Positions 32,701 to 43,600 of a DNA stretch of 64,000 bases are shown here, piece by piece. This DNA is from Caenorhabditis elegans. Taxonomy: Eukaryota > Nematoda > Chromadorea > Rhabditida > Rhabditidae. The first letter of the stretch is position 1. The number at the start of each line of letters is the position of its first letter. The notes below the pieces were generated by a model that saw only the letters and a program-made list of their open reading frames with translations, searched no databases and was not told the DNA's origin. The stretch covers positions 12,648,001-12,712,000 of the forward strand of contig NC_003282.8 in the NCBI RefSeq assembly GCF_000002985.6, written 5' to 3'. Both the position numbers and the translations under genes were made by a program.

Positions 32701-35700
32701 AATCGGATTTTCTCGAACTCTATCAATTTTTCTTGCATTTAAAAGTGCAAAATCGAGTAAATCGACAAAAACAACGTACAAAATCATTGTACACATCCAA
32801 TCGATTATTCAAGAGTTTCCATGATCCTTCATATTCTTTATCACACTTCACCAAACATGGTTCCTTGAATGGAATAATTCCAAGATCCCATGCTCTTGAT
32901 TTTGACGAGTCAATGATATTGTCTCCGTGACCAGTTAGATCAGATCTTAAAATTGAAAGTTTAGAATATTTCAAAATTAATTTAAGTTTTTTAAAGAGTA
33001 AATCTCACGTGAAATGGACAGAAAATCCGTGTGCTACTCCATCTTTCGCCGGTCGAATTTTGAAAGAATTCGAGTTGGCAAGTGAATCCTTCAAATTGGC
33101 AATACTGCTAAAATCGACCGAATGCATGGCTACTGAACCAGAAAGAAGTTCAAATTGAGAGTAATCTGCAGCTGATGCACACCAGTACGGTTGTTCGGCA
33201 TCTGATTCGCCAATTTTCACGTATTCGGATCGATAACGAACTCCTCCGTAGTCTTGACAATGAATATCGAAGATTTCACGACAACTGAAGAGACGGACGT
33301 AGACGGTAGCCTGGAAATGAATAAAGTTATATTAAATTAGGGAATCAGAATGCTTTCAAGAGGATTATAGAACAAATTGTATTTCTCTGAGAGCTAAACC
33401 TTTTTCAATTTTGATATTATGGGAATTTCGCTTCTAAAAATAAAATAAAAATATTCTAAAATTCCGAATAACAATAATTTCTCTGATTTCGTCCAAAACG
33501 AGAACTCCCCGATCCATCATCGATTCCAGGGGTGTGCGGCAAATCTCAAAATTTGCCGAGCTCGGCAAATTCGGCAAATTTGCCGTGCTTAACAAACTCG
33601 GAAAAATTATATATTTTTTGATATTTTTTGGAGCACCAAAACTACTGAATTCTTAACACACCTCTGGTTTCTGAACAAGTTAGGTGTAGTGTGTCTGCTT
33701 AAACATCAAAATAACTCAATTTGTTGTCATTTTACTAAATTTTTGGCGAAAAAATCAACAGTTTTAGTCAAAATTGTACTGTCAAATTTTTGACGTGTGC
33801 GGCAAATTTCGAAATTTGCCAAGCTCGGCAAATTCGGCAAATCTACTTTTTTGAAATTTGCCGAGCTCGGCAAACGGCAAATTCGGCAAATTTGCCGCAC
33901 ACCCCTGATCGATTCGTTTTAAAGGTTGAGCACCGAAATCTTATAAATATTTTTTTAAAGGACTTCAAATTTTCCCCAGATTCCGAATTCTATGTGAAAA
34001 AATTCAAAAAAATTCCCTGATTTTAGCGTGAAATCAAGATTTTCAAATGCCGATTTTTCGCACCAGAGACGTCATGTGTCGATTTACGAGATTTGTGTAT
34101 ATTTACGAGATTTCCAATCTTTATCGGATGCTTATTTTGTTTTTCAACGAGTTTCCTTCATTTTCGTCGGTTTTTGCAAAAGTTTTTTAAAGGAAAATGT
34201 GTTTTTAGGTTAATTAAACATTATATCATCAAAAAACGAAAAATTTGTCAGGTTTTTGATGATATAATGGTTAATTGACTTCAAGAACACACATTTTCAA
34301 AAAAAAAATTGGCAAAAACCGACGAAAATGAAGGAAACTCGTTGAAAAACTGAAATCATCATCCGATAAATATTGAAAATCTCGTAAATATACACATGGC
34401 GTCTCTGGCGCGAAAATTTGGATATCTCATGAGGACGCAAATGAAAATTCGCGATTTTAAGCTGAAATATAAAACTATTTTTGAATTTTTTTCACTTAGA
34501 TATTCAGAATGAGGGGAAAATTTGAAGTCATTCGAAAATATTTCCCAGATTTCGGTACTTCTTATTTAAAAAAATTAAATTAACTGAAATTTCATACTGA
34601 ATTCGGAATTTTCAATCTGTTAGCTTTCAGAAAACATATTATTCATCGTAGAATTCTCTTGAAAATACGGAATTCCAAATTGTTACCTGATGCGGAATAA
34701 AGATAGTTCTGTCATGTGAAAAACGAACATGAGCGTCCAAGAAAGTCTCTACAATTTTTTCTCCGAATACACAGCAATCGAGAGTTTCGGAAACGACTAT
34801 ATCGGCTTTTTCACAAGTTTCAAAGTATGTCGAGTTCTTTGCGTGAACATTAACACGACTTTCAACACCGTTTCTCTTTAAAACCTCCTTAGAAATCATT
34901 GTCAGGCACATATTTTCTTCGAGAGCGGTCACCAAGTTGGTTTTTCTGGAAAAAAGAATATTTATAATTTAATTTTAATTTTTTTTTTTGAAAGTCTTAC
35001 CTCGCAGCAATAGCCGATAAAATACCAGTACCGGATCCAATATCGAAGACAACTGTGATTCTGCTCTTGATAGTGTCGTTTAGAGCTTTGGCAAACGCTT
35101 CGTTTCGTTTCTGAAATTATTTTGCAGTTTAAAAGACTAATTTAAAATTTTTAAAGCTCAATTTAGCTAAAATCCTAAAATTCAGCTAATTTTTACGTTT
35201 AACAGCGGATTTAAATTCGATTTTATTAAATTATCACTTTTTATTGCATATTTTGGTTGTTTCTTACGCGTTTTTATGCTGATTTAGGGATACTAAACGA
35301 CGAAAAAACTCGGTGAAGAGTGAAAATCCAATAAAAACTGATTTTCGGCGGCTTCAAACTGGCAAAATTGAAAATTTCAGCTAAACTCAGCACTTTTTCT
35401 TTGAAATTTTGAATTTGAGGGACTTTTCTGATCCGTTATTCCTCAATCAAACGTAGTTTCTGAATAATTTTAACTTTTTTTTGCATTAAATGAGGGGTAT
35501 CGAATTCTTTAAAAATGTCCGAATTTCATTACTAGAACTAAATTTAGCATAAAGTCTTCAAATTCTCCATTTTTTACGTGTCTGAGCTGACTTTAATTCG
35601 TTTTTATTGCTTTTTCCGCATGTTTTAGTAGTTTATTACCAGTTTTAATAAAATTCTAGGTGTATTTTCAGTGTTTGGGAAACTATCGACTGAAAGTGTA

Positions 35701-36378
35701 CCAAAATAAATAAAAATTAACTACAAATTAGCAAAATTTGAGATTTTAGCTGAATTTATCACTTTTTCTTCAAAAATTTCGAATTTGAGCTCTATTTTCT
35801 TAAAAATTCGCTGTTGCGATTCCGTTTGGATACATTTTTTTCCAGGAATAAATTCAATGCTAGCGGTTTTTAATTACCACATCATTGATCATTCGAATAT
35901 GCCACTGTGGGAATGGAATTGTGGTTAAATTGACACGTGCAATCCTCAAAGCCACCAAATCCTCTGGTTTCGTCGCCAAATCCATCGAATCTTTGCAAAT
36001 CGGCAGGCAATTCAGAAGCCATTTACTCTGCTCGGTTCCTTGTACAGCACGAATCAGAGCGATTTTCGTTCGAATCGTTTCCGGGAATAATTCCTTGATT
36101 TGTGGATAAAGGCAGACAGCCCGGGAAGCATTGTTGTGGTCCAGCGCAATCCAGCCTGCAAAAAAATTAGTTTTTTTAACAGAAAATTACACGTTTTTCC
36201 TTATAATACCATGAAGAGCTGCAGCAAACTGATCTTCATAGACTCCACGTCGTTCTACTGGTAGCATTCGTATGCAGACGAAGAAATGTTTGAGTGCCTC
36301 CTCGAAGTTTCCATCGAGAAATGCCCGTTCGGCCTTTTCCATTGAGAAGCACGGTGTTTCCTGTGCTGGTTCGGCCAT
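29798..36378 (-). CDS. Protein arginine methyltransferase, PRMT9-like
   Basis: Ten exons (minus strand, 5' to 3'): 36210-36378, 35878-36155, 35001-35110, 34687-34945, 33009-33310, 32780-32945, 31890-32106, 30894-31246, 29918-30043, 29798-29860; 680 residues. The N-terminal 140 residues look like TPR helices (EKAERAFLDGNFEEALKHFF), as in PRMT9. The S-adenosylmethionine site is VFDIGSGTGILS (Gly174-Gly178). The double-E loop is SETLDCCVFGE with Glu239 and Glu248 at the usual nine-residue spacing. The C-terminal half would be the second, probably inactive, methyltransferase-like domain of PRMT7/9 proteins. Role inferred: methylation of arginine in target proteins, perhaps splicing factors as for human PRMT9. 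The donor at 32779 (GTACGT) is chosen over an in-frame alternative 15 nt upstream in the transcript. PRMT7 is the alternative family call. Confidence 0.85.
30295..30615. repeat. CGGCAATTGCCG array in the PRMT9-like gene
   Basis: About ten imperfect 30-35-bp units of the form AACCGGCAATTGCCGAAATT and GCCGGAAATTCACAAAACCG. It is the longest array of this family in the window and lies in the intron 30044-30893. Confidence 0.9.
33525..33912. repeat. Foldback element family D, second copy
   Basis: Begins CCAGGGGTGTGCGGCAAAT and ends AATTTGCCGCACACCCCTGA; arms rich in AATTTGCCGAGCTCGGCAAA. Shares termini with 24015-24366. It lies in the 1,376-nt intron 33311-34686. Confidence 0.85.
33915..34575. 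repeat. Long inverted repeat element, family E
   Basis: Outer arms AGCACCGAAATCTTATAAAT and CCCAGATTTCGGTACTT; inner arms AACGAGTTTCCTTCATTTTC with GTCGGTTTTTGC, and GCAAAAACCGACGAAAATGA with AGGAAACTCGTTG. At the centre, TTAATTAAACATTATATCATC pairs with GATGATATAATGGTTAATT. About 660 bp, directly next to the family D copy. Confidence 0.85.
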
Positions 36379-36381
36379 CTG
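36379..36381 (-). promoter_or_regulatory. Trans-splice acceptor of the PRMT9-like gene
   Basis: On the minus strand AATAAATTGTCAG abuts the ATG directly, the arrangement typical of SL1 trans-splicing in Caenorhabditis. It fixes the chosen start codon. Confidence 0.6.
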
Positions 36382-38399
36382 ACAATTTATTTTTTCATTT
36401 TTATTGATAAATAGGTTAGAAATCATTAAAATAAATGAATAAAACGAGCAAAATGGGCTGGGAGCGTTCGAAAAATATATTTAAATAAATCATGGCCTAG
36501 CTCGGGTGCCTCCGTGTTTTCTCGTCCTCAAACACTTTTTTCGAGTCCCTCGTCTCGAAATTGCAAATTTTCGGCGGGCTTTTCAATTTTTCTCACCTCC
36601 CCGAACACTTTTTCAACCCAAAAACTGACATAATGTGTCGGCACAACTTCAAATGAACTTGACGCCTTCCGCAACCCGGTTTCTTATCGATTTATGTACT
36701 TTTTTGTTCAAAGTGTATATCGGTGTCCAGTTTTGGGATAAAGTGAGAGAGAAACGGAAACATTTGTGTTTGAAGCCGTTTTGATTAGTAGATCGTAAGT
36801 TTTTTAATGAATTTTTTATGGGCTACGGCAGAAACGCGGCATTTCAAAGCTCAAAAGGTTTTTTCTCGTTTTTTTTCCGATTGTTTAAGATATTTAATAC
36901 GAATTATTACTCTAAATATGTGAATTAAAGCTAGAAAATCGAAAGAAACGGAGAGAAATTAAAACAAAAAATAGGAAAATTTTAAAATTCCGCAATTTGC
37001 CGTGAAAGTGTATGCAGAATCCGCAAACAACATCACGTCAAATTGCGGGAAAAGTGAAGTACAGTAGTCATTTCTTGCGTGTATTTATTTTATTTTCGAA
37101 AATTTTCTGAAATTAGTCTTAATTTTTTGTATTTTTTCACAATTTTTTCTCCCAGCAGCATAGAAAAATGTGACAAATATTTGTTTGAGCATCTCTGAGT
37201 AACAAAACGTTCAAAGTTCTTTATCACTTTGATCGATTCCGACTTTTTAGTGATTTACGACCAAGATCTCTAGAACAGAAATAATAACTTCACCTCTAAA
37301 TGCCTATTATCCCATCTTATCCTTTCAGTTTTCATTTTCCAATTCCGTTCGTTCCGTTTTCTGTCAATCAGCCAAAAAGTTGTCGTTTTCCCAGCGGGAG
37401 ACGTCTTCATTTCGGTCTTTTTCCGTTTTCTTTTCACCATTTCTGTCAACTGTCACCGGGGAAAAGTGTATTTTATCGTTGGCAATCACAATGATTTATT
37501 TAATCGGCGGTTTTTCTTAGATTTTTTAGATTTTAAAATTATCACCCAATTTTCAGGAATTCAAAATCGGTCATTTCTGAAACTTTTCGAAAAAACGGTT
37601 TTTTGATTTACTGTTTGAACTATAAAATTTACTAAAAAATTCTGATTTCGATGGAAAAAATCTTTTTTTGACGTTTTTCAAAAAACGATCAAAATTTTCA
37701 ATAATATCCGGATATTTCTAAATTGTTCCAAAAAATTGTTTTTATTAGTTTTAAAGTTTAAAATGTGGAACATTTATTCGAATATTTTTTAAAACCCGAC
37801 ACCATTGCTCGTACCACAAAAACCTTCAATTATTCGATGGTTAGTCACACAATTTTTTTTTGAAAACTTTATCCGGAGCAAGTTTATTGAGCTCCGAACA
37901 CGGGTAAACTCCTCAATTAGGCAATGGGTCACTTGTCACAATAAATGTCCATTGAAAACTGACAACATCTGGTGCTCAGTCCCCTCTCTCTCTCTCTGTC
38001 TTTCCTTTGAGAAACCACCTGCCAGATGTATATATTCGAATCATTTGACAATCTGCGTCTCTTCAATTCCACGAGCATTGTCTAGCTTCTTATTGCAAAT
38101 ATATATATGCATGCGCGCAAATGATTATTTTTTTTCGCTCGCATAGTTTCCGCATATCAGGCGTTTCCGTGCGGAAAAATAATAAAAAATTTGACACTTG
38201 CGCGTTTTGCAAAAAAATGTGTATTGTTTGTTTTAGTTTACGATCTCGCTTTTTTCAAAAAAAAAAGAAGTGCAGGAAGAAGTTCGTTTTTGTATATTTT
38301 TAGAGTCACTCCCCCGTATTCTTAACTTGCACGGCCTTTTACATCATCAAAACTAGGCTAAGAATTCAGATTCAGAGAATATATTGTGTATTTATTTCC

Positions 38400-38740
38400 A
38401 CTTCTACGACTTTAAATGTGGAGTACCGAAATCTGAGCATTTGCGTTTTTAGTCCTAAAATGACCCAAAACTACCGAATTTCGTAATGAGACGTTATGAA
38501 ATTTTCTCAAAAAAAAATTATGTCGGTTCAAGGTTCTGGAAAAAAGGCAATTTTTCAGCTAAAATCAAAACATTTGACAACTTCTCGGCGTGGCAGCGTG
38601 TGACACTGAGAAGTTGGCAAAAATTTTGATTTTAGCTGAAAATTGGCCTTTTTTTGCCAAACTTTGAACCGCATCTAACTTTTTTTTGAGAAAATTTCAT
38701 AACGTCTCATTACGAAAATCGGTAGTTTTGGGAAAATACA
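38400..38740. repeat. Inverted repeat element, family F
   Basis: The left arm contains CCAAAACTACCGAATTTCGT and AATGAGACGTTATGAAATTT; the right arm the complements AAATTTCATAACGTCTCATT and CGGTAGTTTTGGG. The core has ACTTCTCGGCGTGGCAGCGT. A shortened relative is at 48110-48365. Confidence 0.85.
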
Positions 38741-39214
38741 CAGTATATCGATTGACATTCTAAAAAAATTGCACATTTTGCCGTTTAAACCCCAAAATTA
38801 AATACAGCTCAATATATTTATCGGTGCTGTAAATGCATTTTTCCCTTGGTTTTCATAATTTCTCACTTGAGTCTAAATCCGATCAGAAATCAATTGACCC
38901 CCCCCCCCCCCTTCGGCTCTCGGAGCAACAATCTCAAGAACTTGTATTTGCACATTGTCAAACATAAGTTGACATTCCCCAGATATATCTCGTACGGTTT
39001 GGATTTTACGTGATATATCTTACATACTCGACTTTTTTCTGTACTGTTAATCGATTTAGCAGTGGTAAAGACGTTTTTAATTTGGGCCTATTATTAAGAA
39101 TGAAGACAAAAACTAAAAAATTTACGACAAGACTCTAATTTTGGGAGGCAGAAAATTGCAGATCTAAATGAGAAAATATAGACCCCTTCAAAATTTTGGC
39201 TCTCGAGTTTTCCC

Positions 39215-39420
39215 GTTTACGCACGTGGGGCCAGGCTGTCCCATCACGGTCTGATCTACAAAAAAAATGCGGGAATTCTTTGCTCAAAAAAATGTGACGA
39301 CAGCACGTTCTTAACCATGCGAAATGAGGTGAGAACTCTGCGTCTCTTTTCCCGCATTTTTTGTAGATCTACGTAGATCTACGGCGAATATGAGACACTC
39401 TGACACCACGTGTATATTGT
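39215..39420. repeat. Foldback element family G (CACGTG-ended), intergenic copy
   Basis: Begins GCACGTGGGGCCAGGCTGTC and ends ACACTCTGACACCACGTG. The interior has GATCTACAAAAAAAATGCGG, AGCACGTTCTTAACCATGCG and CCGCATTTTTTGTAGATC. Related copies: inside 44635-45075, 49690-49815, 59195-59395 and 62225-62300. Confidence 0.85.
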
Positions 39421-40669
39421 ATATTTTCATTCTCAAGACCAAGTACAATTTCAAAAATTTCGAAAAAATCTGAAACCGTGTAAAGTGTGTAGGTGGCAGG
39501 CGGCTGCCCTCCTTGTTTGAGGTCATCAAATTATGCAAACTACCATTCATGCTGCCGAAGAGGTGGTAAAAGGAATAAGAAGAAGAACAGTGACAGGTAT
39601 AGGACGACGCATAATTTTATTACCACACGTCCTCTAACTCTCTTCTCTCTACAATACCTCCTATCTCATCCGTTTTCCCTCGAATGTTACTATTAGTATT
39701 TCTAGTATTGAGGGGAGGTAGTTGTATTACGATTTTTGAACATTTTTTGATTTGTGTCGTTTGGAACGGTTTTGTTACAGCATACAGTAATAATGTATGT
39801 TTTACCAAAATTCACGGTTTTGGGTCCTGGCAAGAACGGAGATTCGGACAGCCACGAGAATTTTTTTTAGCTTTAAATCTATTTTCTGTAAAACGATAAT
39901 AGAGTTTTTCTGATATTCTTCAAGTTATTTTTTAATAGAATTTTTTAATTTAAAAAAAACTAATTTTAGTTTTTATCTTCGAGCATCAGAAAAAAAATTA
40001 AATTTAAAATTTTTCAACAAAAACAAAGAAAGATTTTTTTTTGAAAAAAATTCTTTACATATAATTATAACCCATTTTCGAAAACAAATGGAACGAAAAA
40101 TTGAATAACATCACGGGTACGGTGGCTAAACAGTTACGCTCGTGCCAAGACCTGAAACCATGAGTTTTTGACGATTTTTTTGCTAACAGCTACCCATTTC
40201 CCCATGCTTATTATAGAAAAAATATCTGAATAATTCATAAGCGCCTCTACTTAAATTCGTAGTTTCTTTTCGTGAGTAGGTCTATAGGTCACCTTCCAGG
40301 CCCTCACTAATTAGAAATCCTGAATATAACTAATTTAGTCATCTTCCTGCAGTGCGCGATCCGAAATATCACATTTATTACATAATTAATGGTTATCGAA
40401 ATTCCAAATTGAATTCTAATAAATTTTCAATTTTTTGACTAATCAATCTGTTTTAATAGAATTTTTTTCAAAATTTTCTGAAAATCGCTCCCCCGCTTCT
40501 TCTTCAACTTTAAATTTTCTATCACATGTTGTTCTTTCCCATCTAAAAACTTTCTTATCATCCGGCCCCCTCCTTCACTTGTCGAAAACAATTTTGCACT
40601 TATTATTCACTCTTTTTTTCAAAGTTTTGCAAATAAAAAATCTTTGTTTTTTTCAGTACGTTGCAAAAA

Positions 40670-43600
40670 ATGATTCGCCATGAAAGTTCGGATTTTCTAC
40701 GACAAAAACAGGCACAATGGGAACGGGAGAAAGGTTTTTTGCCAATTTTTAATTGAAAAAAAAAATATTGAAACAAAATTTCAGCCGAATCAGAAGCTCG
40801 ATCCGAATGGTTTCCGTTTGGTGAGAATTTGACGCCCGGTGGTGGATCTCCATTGAGGAAGTTTGAGCCAAAAGAGTCTGTGGTAAGTTTTTAAAAAATT
40901 TAAATTGAAAAATGATTTAAAAAATCATTTTGATCGAAAAATCACATTAGTTTTAACTAATTTTTCTTTAAGAAGTAAAAAAATCGATGAAAATTATCAG
41001 AAAAATTGGAAAATTTGTGATGGATCAATTTTTTGATTGACGATAATTATGAAAAAAAACTTTTATTTTTCCGGAAAAAAAATCGGAATTTGGAAGATTT
41101 CGGATTTTTTTCGACTTCGTTCCAAAGGGAATCCAAAATTAGAGATTTGAAAAATGGAAGTTTTTGAAAATATAATATTGAAACAAATTTGGCCGAAAAA
41201 TTGTCTAAATGTTTTTCTTTAATTTTTACAAAAAATTGAAATTTTTTGATTTTTAAAATTTATTTTTTTCAAAAAAAACTGAAATTTTACATTCGTAATG
41301 TGCTTTTTAGTGAATTTTTTTAATTGTTAAAAATGGAGAAACGAACCGATTTCTGAAAAAAAAAACAGTTTTTTTCGGAAAACCTTTAAACAAAATCATT
41401 TTAAAAATTTAGTTTTTTTTTTAATTTTTCAACAAAAAATTGAAATCCTTATTCTCGATTTTTATGTGATGACGTCATCCTTTTTCTCTGCAAAAATGCC
41501 CAGAAAAATGACTATGACGTCACAATTTCTGAAAATTATGATGGAATCTTTCTCATAATGTTACAAAGAAATTCTATGTTTCCAGCCCATTGATCAATGT
41601 ATTGTAGCGTAGAAATCATTGCTTCATCCTAGAAAAAAGCAAAAAAAGCATCCCTTTTCATATTTTTCCGACCAATTTGCTGCTACCATCCAGTTTTGAC
41701 CTACATTTCCCCCCAATGTCTCCGTAATCACTTTTTTATCACTAAAAAAGATCTCCGATAAAGGGTGAAAGAGCATGTGATGAACCTCTCTCTTATCAGT
41801 AGGCATCGGGAAAATGTTGCCTTATTTTAATACCTTCACTCGAGGGAATTCGAAATTCGCAAACAATTCCCCGTTTCATCAATGATTTTATGACCTCCCT
41901 AACAAGTGTCAACCGGAATTTAAAAATTGGGGGAAAAATGACAAAAAAGGTTATCACACTACATATTGAGCACATACACACGCCAATCAAAAATTGGCTC
42001 ATTTTGATTTGGGTGCATTGATTTTTTTCTCGTCATAATCAGTAGTTTTGTCTAGAGATATTAGTGTCGAAAAAGAACGTTGCTGATTAAAAATGGGCGG
42101 AACTTTTTTTTTGCAATCTTGCGGCACGGTTTTTATAGACTTTTAAGCTCTGTCGTTTTAAATTCTTTATCGTAATTAAAAAATCACAATTTTCAATATA
42201 GGATTTAGCGTTTTTTTTTTCTGAATTTCAGAAAATTTTGGGTATTTTAAAATGATATCCCCATTTTTGAAGGATATGTTAAAGTAAATTCTGCAGGATT
42301 TTGCTTAAAATGTTCCATGTTTCGCAATAAATTTCATTGAATTCATCAAAATTCTAGCAAAAGGAAAAGCTTTCCTTTTCCACTGGGCTCATCAATTGGG
42401 CTCAGTGTGCCGGCTGCTTCCCGGAGCATTTCGAAATACTTTCTTTTTCCATCTTTTGGTCACTTTTTTTCCATTTCACCAGATGGGCTTTCAATACTTT
42501 CGCTCGGAACCTCTTCAATTTTTAATGATATTTTATCGATGAACATATATTCGAAGTTATAATTATCGGATTTTCATTAGAATTTACACGTTTAGTTTTT
42601 TTTTTCGATTGGTGGGTGCATGCAAGGCGATGACTAAACAAATGAATCAGCATCTTCCTACAGAGAAAAAAAAACTAGAAAAACTTCAAAATTACACTTT
42701 TCGTGGTGCTGCCTTTTATGTGAACGAAGAAAATTTGTAATTTCCAATTCAAATTCGAATATTTTCAAATTTTGGCGGCGTTCTTTTAGAGTTTTAGGAT
42801 AATAATTACGCCTTGGTAAGCAGGGAGGCTATTTCCTTATCGAAAGTTGAGACGGGTGTAGTAGTGAAAATTGAATTATATTTTGCTTGCAAGAAATACA
42901 ATTTACGAAATTTCCCAATGGATTGTGGCGGTATATCGGAGCCTATTGTGGCCTGATTCGTTCCTTGTAACTACACTACAAATACAGCGAAAATAAGTGC
43001 AAGAACACAAATTATTAATCCAAAAAATCCAAGATATGGACGGAGTTGAAGGCTCCGCCCTTTTCTTGGCTCTCCATTTAAGGCTTTTTTGGCGGTTTTC
43101 AAAAGTATTCTAGTTTTGAAAAAACCTTTCTCCCTGGTAATCTGAATTTTATTCTCGATGAATTTGAATTCTAAAAAAAACGGTGGGCTTCTTCTCCATC
43201 TCTTACGACATTTCGTTGTTGTTTTTTCTTCCCTCTCTGCGGCGGTAGCTGTATTCAAATGCAAACGATTGAATCTTTTCAATGAATCTCAATTTCTGTG
43301 GTGTGTGTGCGGGAGGACAGTCACACCGTAATCCGATTAAGTTCCTTCTCGTTCTTCTCACTTTCTTTTCTCCCCCCCCCCCCCCCTCTACTCCTGCTGT
43401 CACCTCCATTTTTTCACGCTTCGTCGAAATTTTTGCCGGGCTGCTTTTTTTTGAGTCTCAATTTCGATTTTCTCGGGCTTCTCGTGTTTGAGAATGGTTG
43501 GGAATTCTCTCACACGGCCATGTGTAGATTTACGAAGGCCGTGTACTCCCCGAAGAAAACATGATTTTACAGTTCTTGCAAAATTTTTTTTGAAAATCTG

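Larger units (their letters stand above)
36382..40669. other. Divergent intergenic region upstream of the PRMT9-like and CCDC66-like genes
   Basis: 4.3 kb between two divergent start codons. It holds an inverted repeat (38400-38740), a 14-C tract (38898-38911), a foldback element (39215-39420) and CT-rich simple sequence near 37980-38000. The rest is AT-rich with only short unsupported open frames. It must contain both promoters and perhaps upstream exons of the CCDC66-like gene, but none could be fixed. Confidence 0.6.

Noticed and set aside
37805..38146. 113-codon open frame in the divergent intergenic region
   Set aside because: No domain, no acceptor before the ATG, and low-complexity CT-rich sequence; consistent with chance.
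40110..40180. Possible tRNA (TGGCTAAACAG resembles an A box)
   Set aside because: No B box and no acceptor or T-arm pairing could be found downstream.
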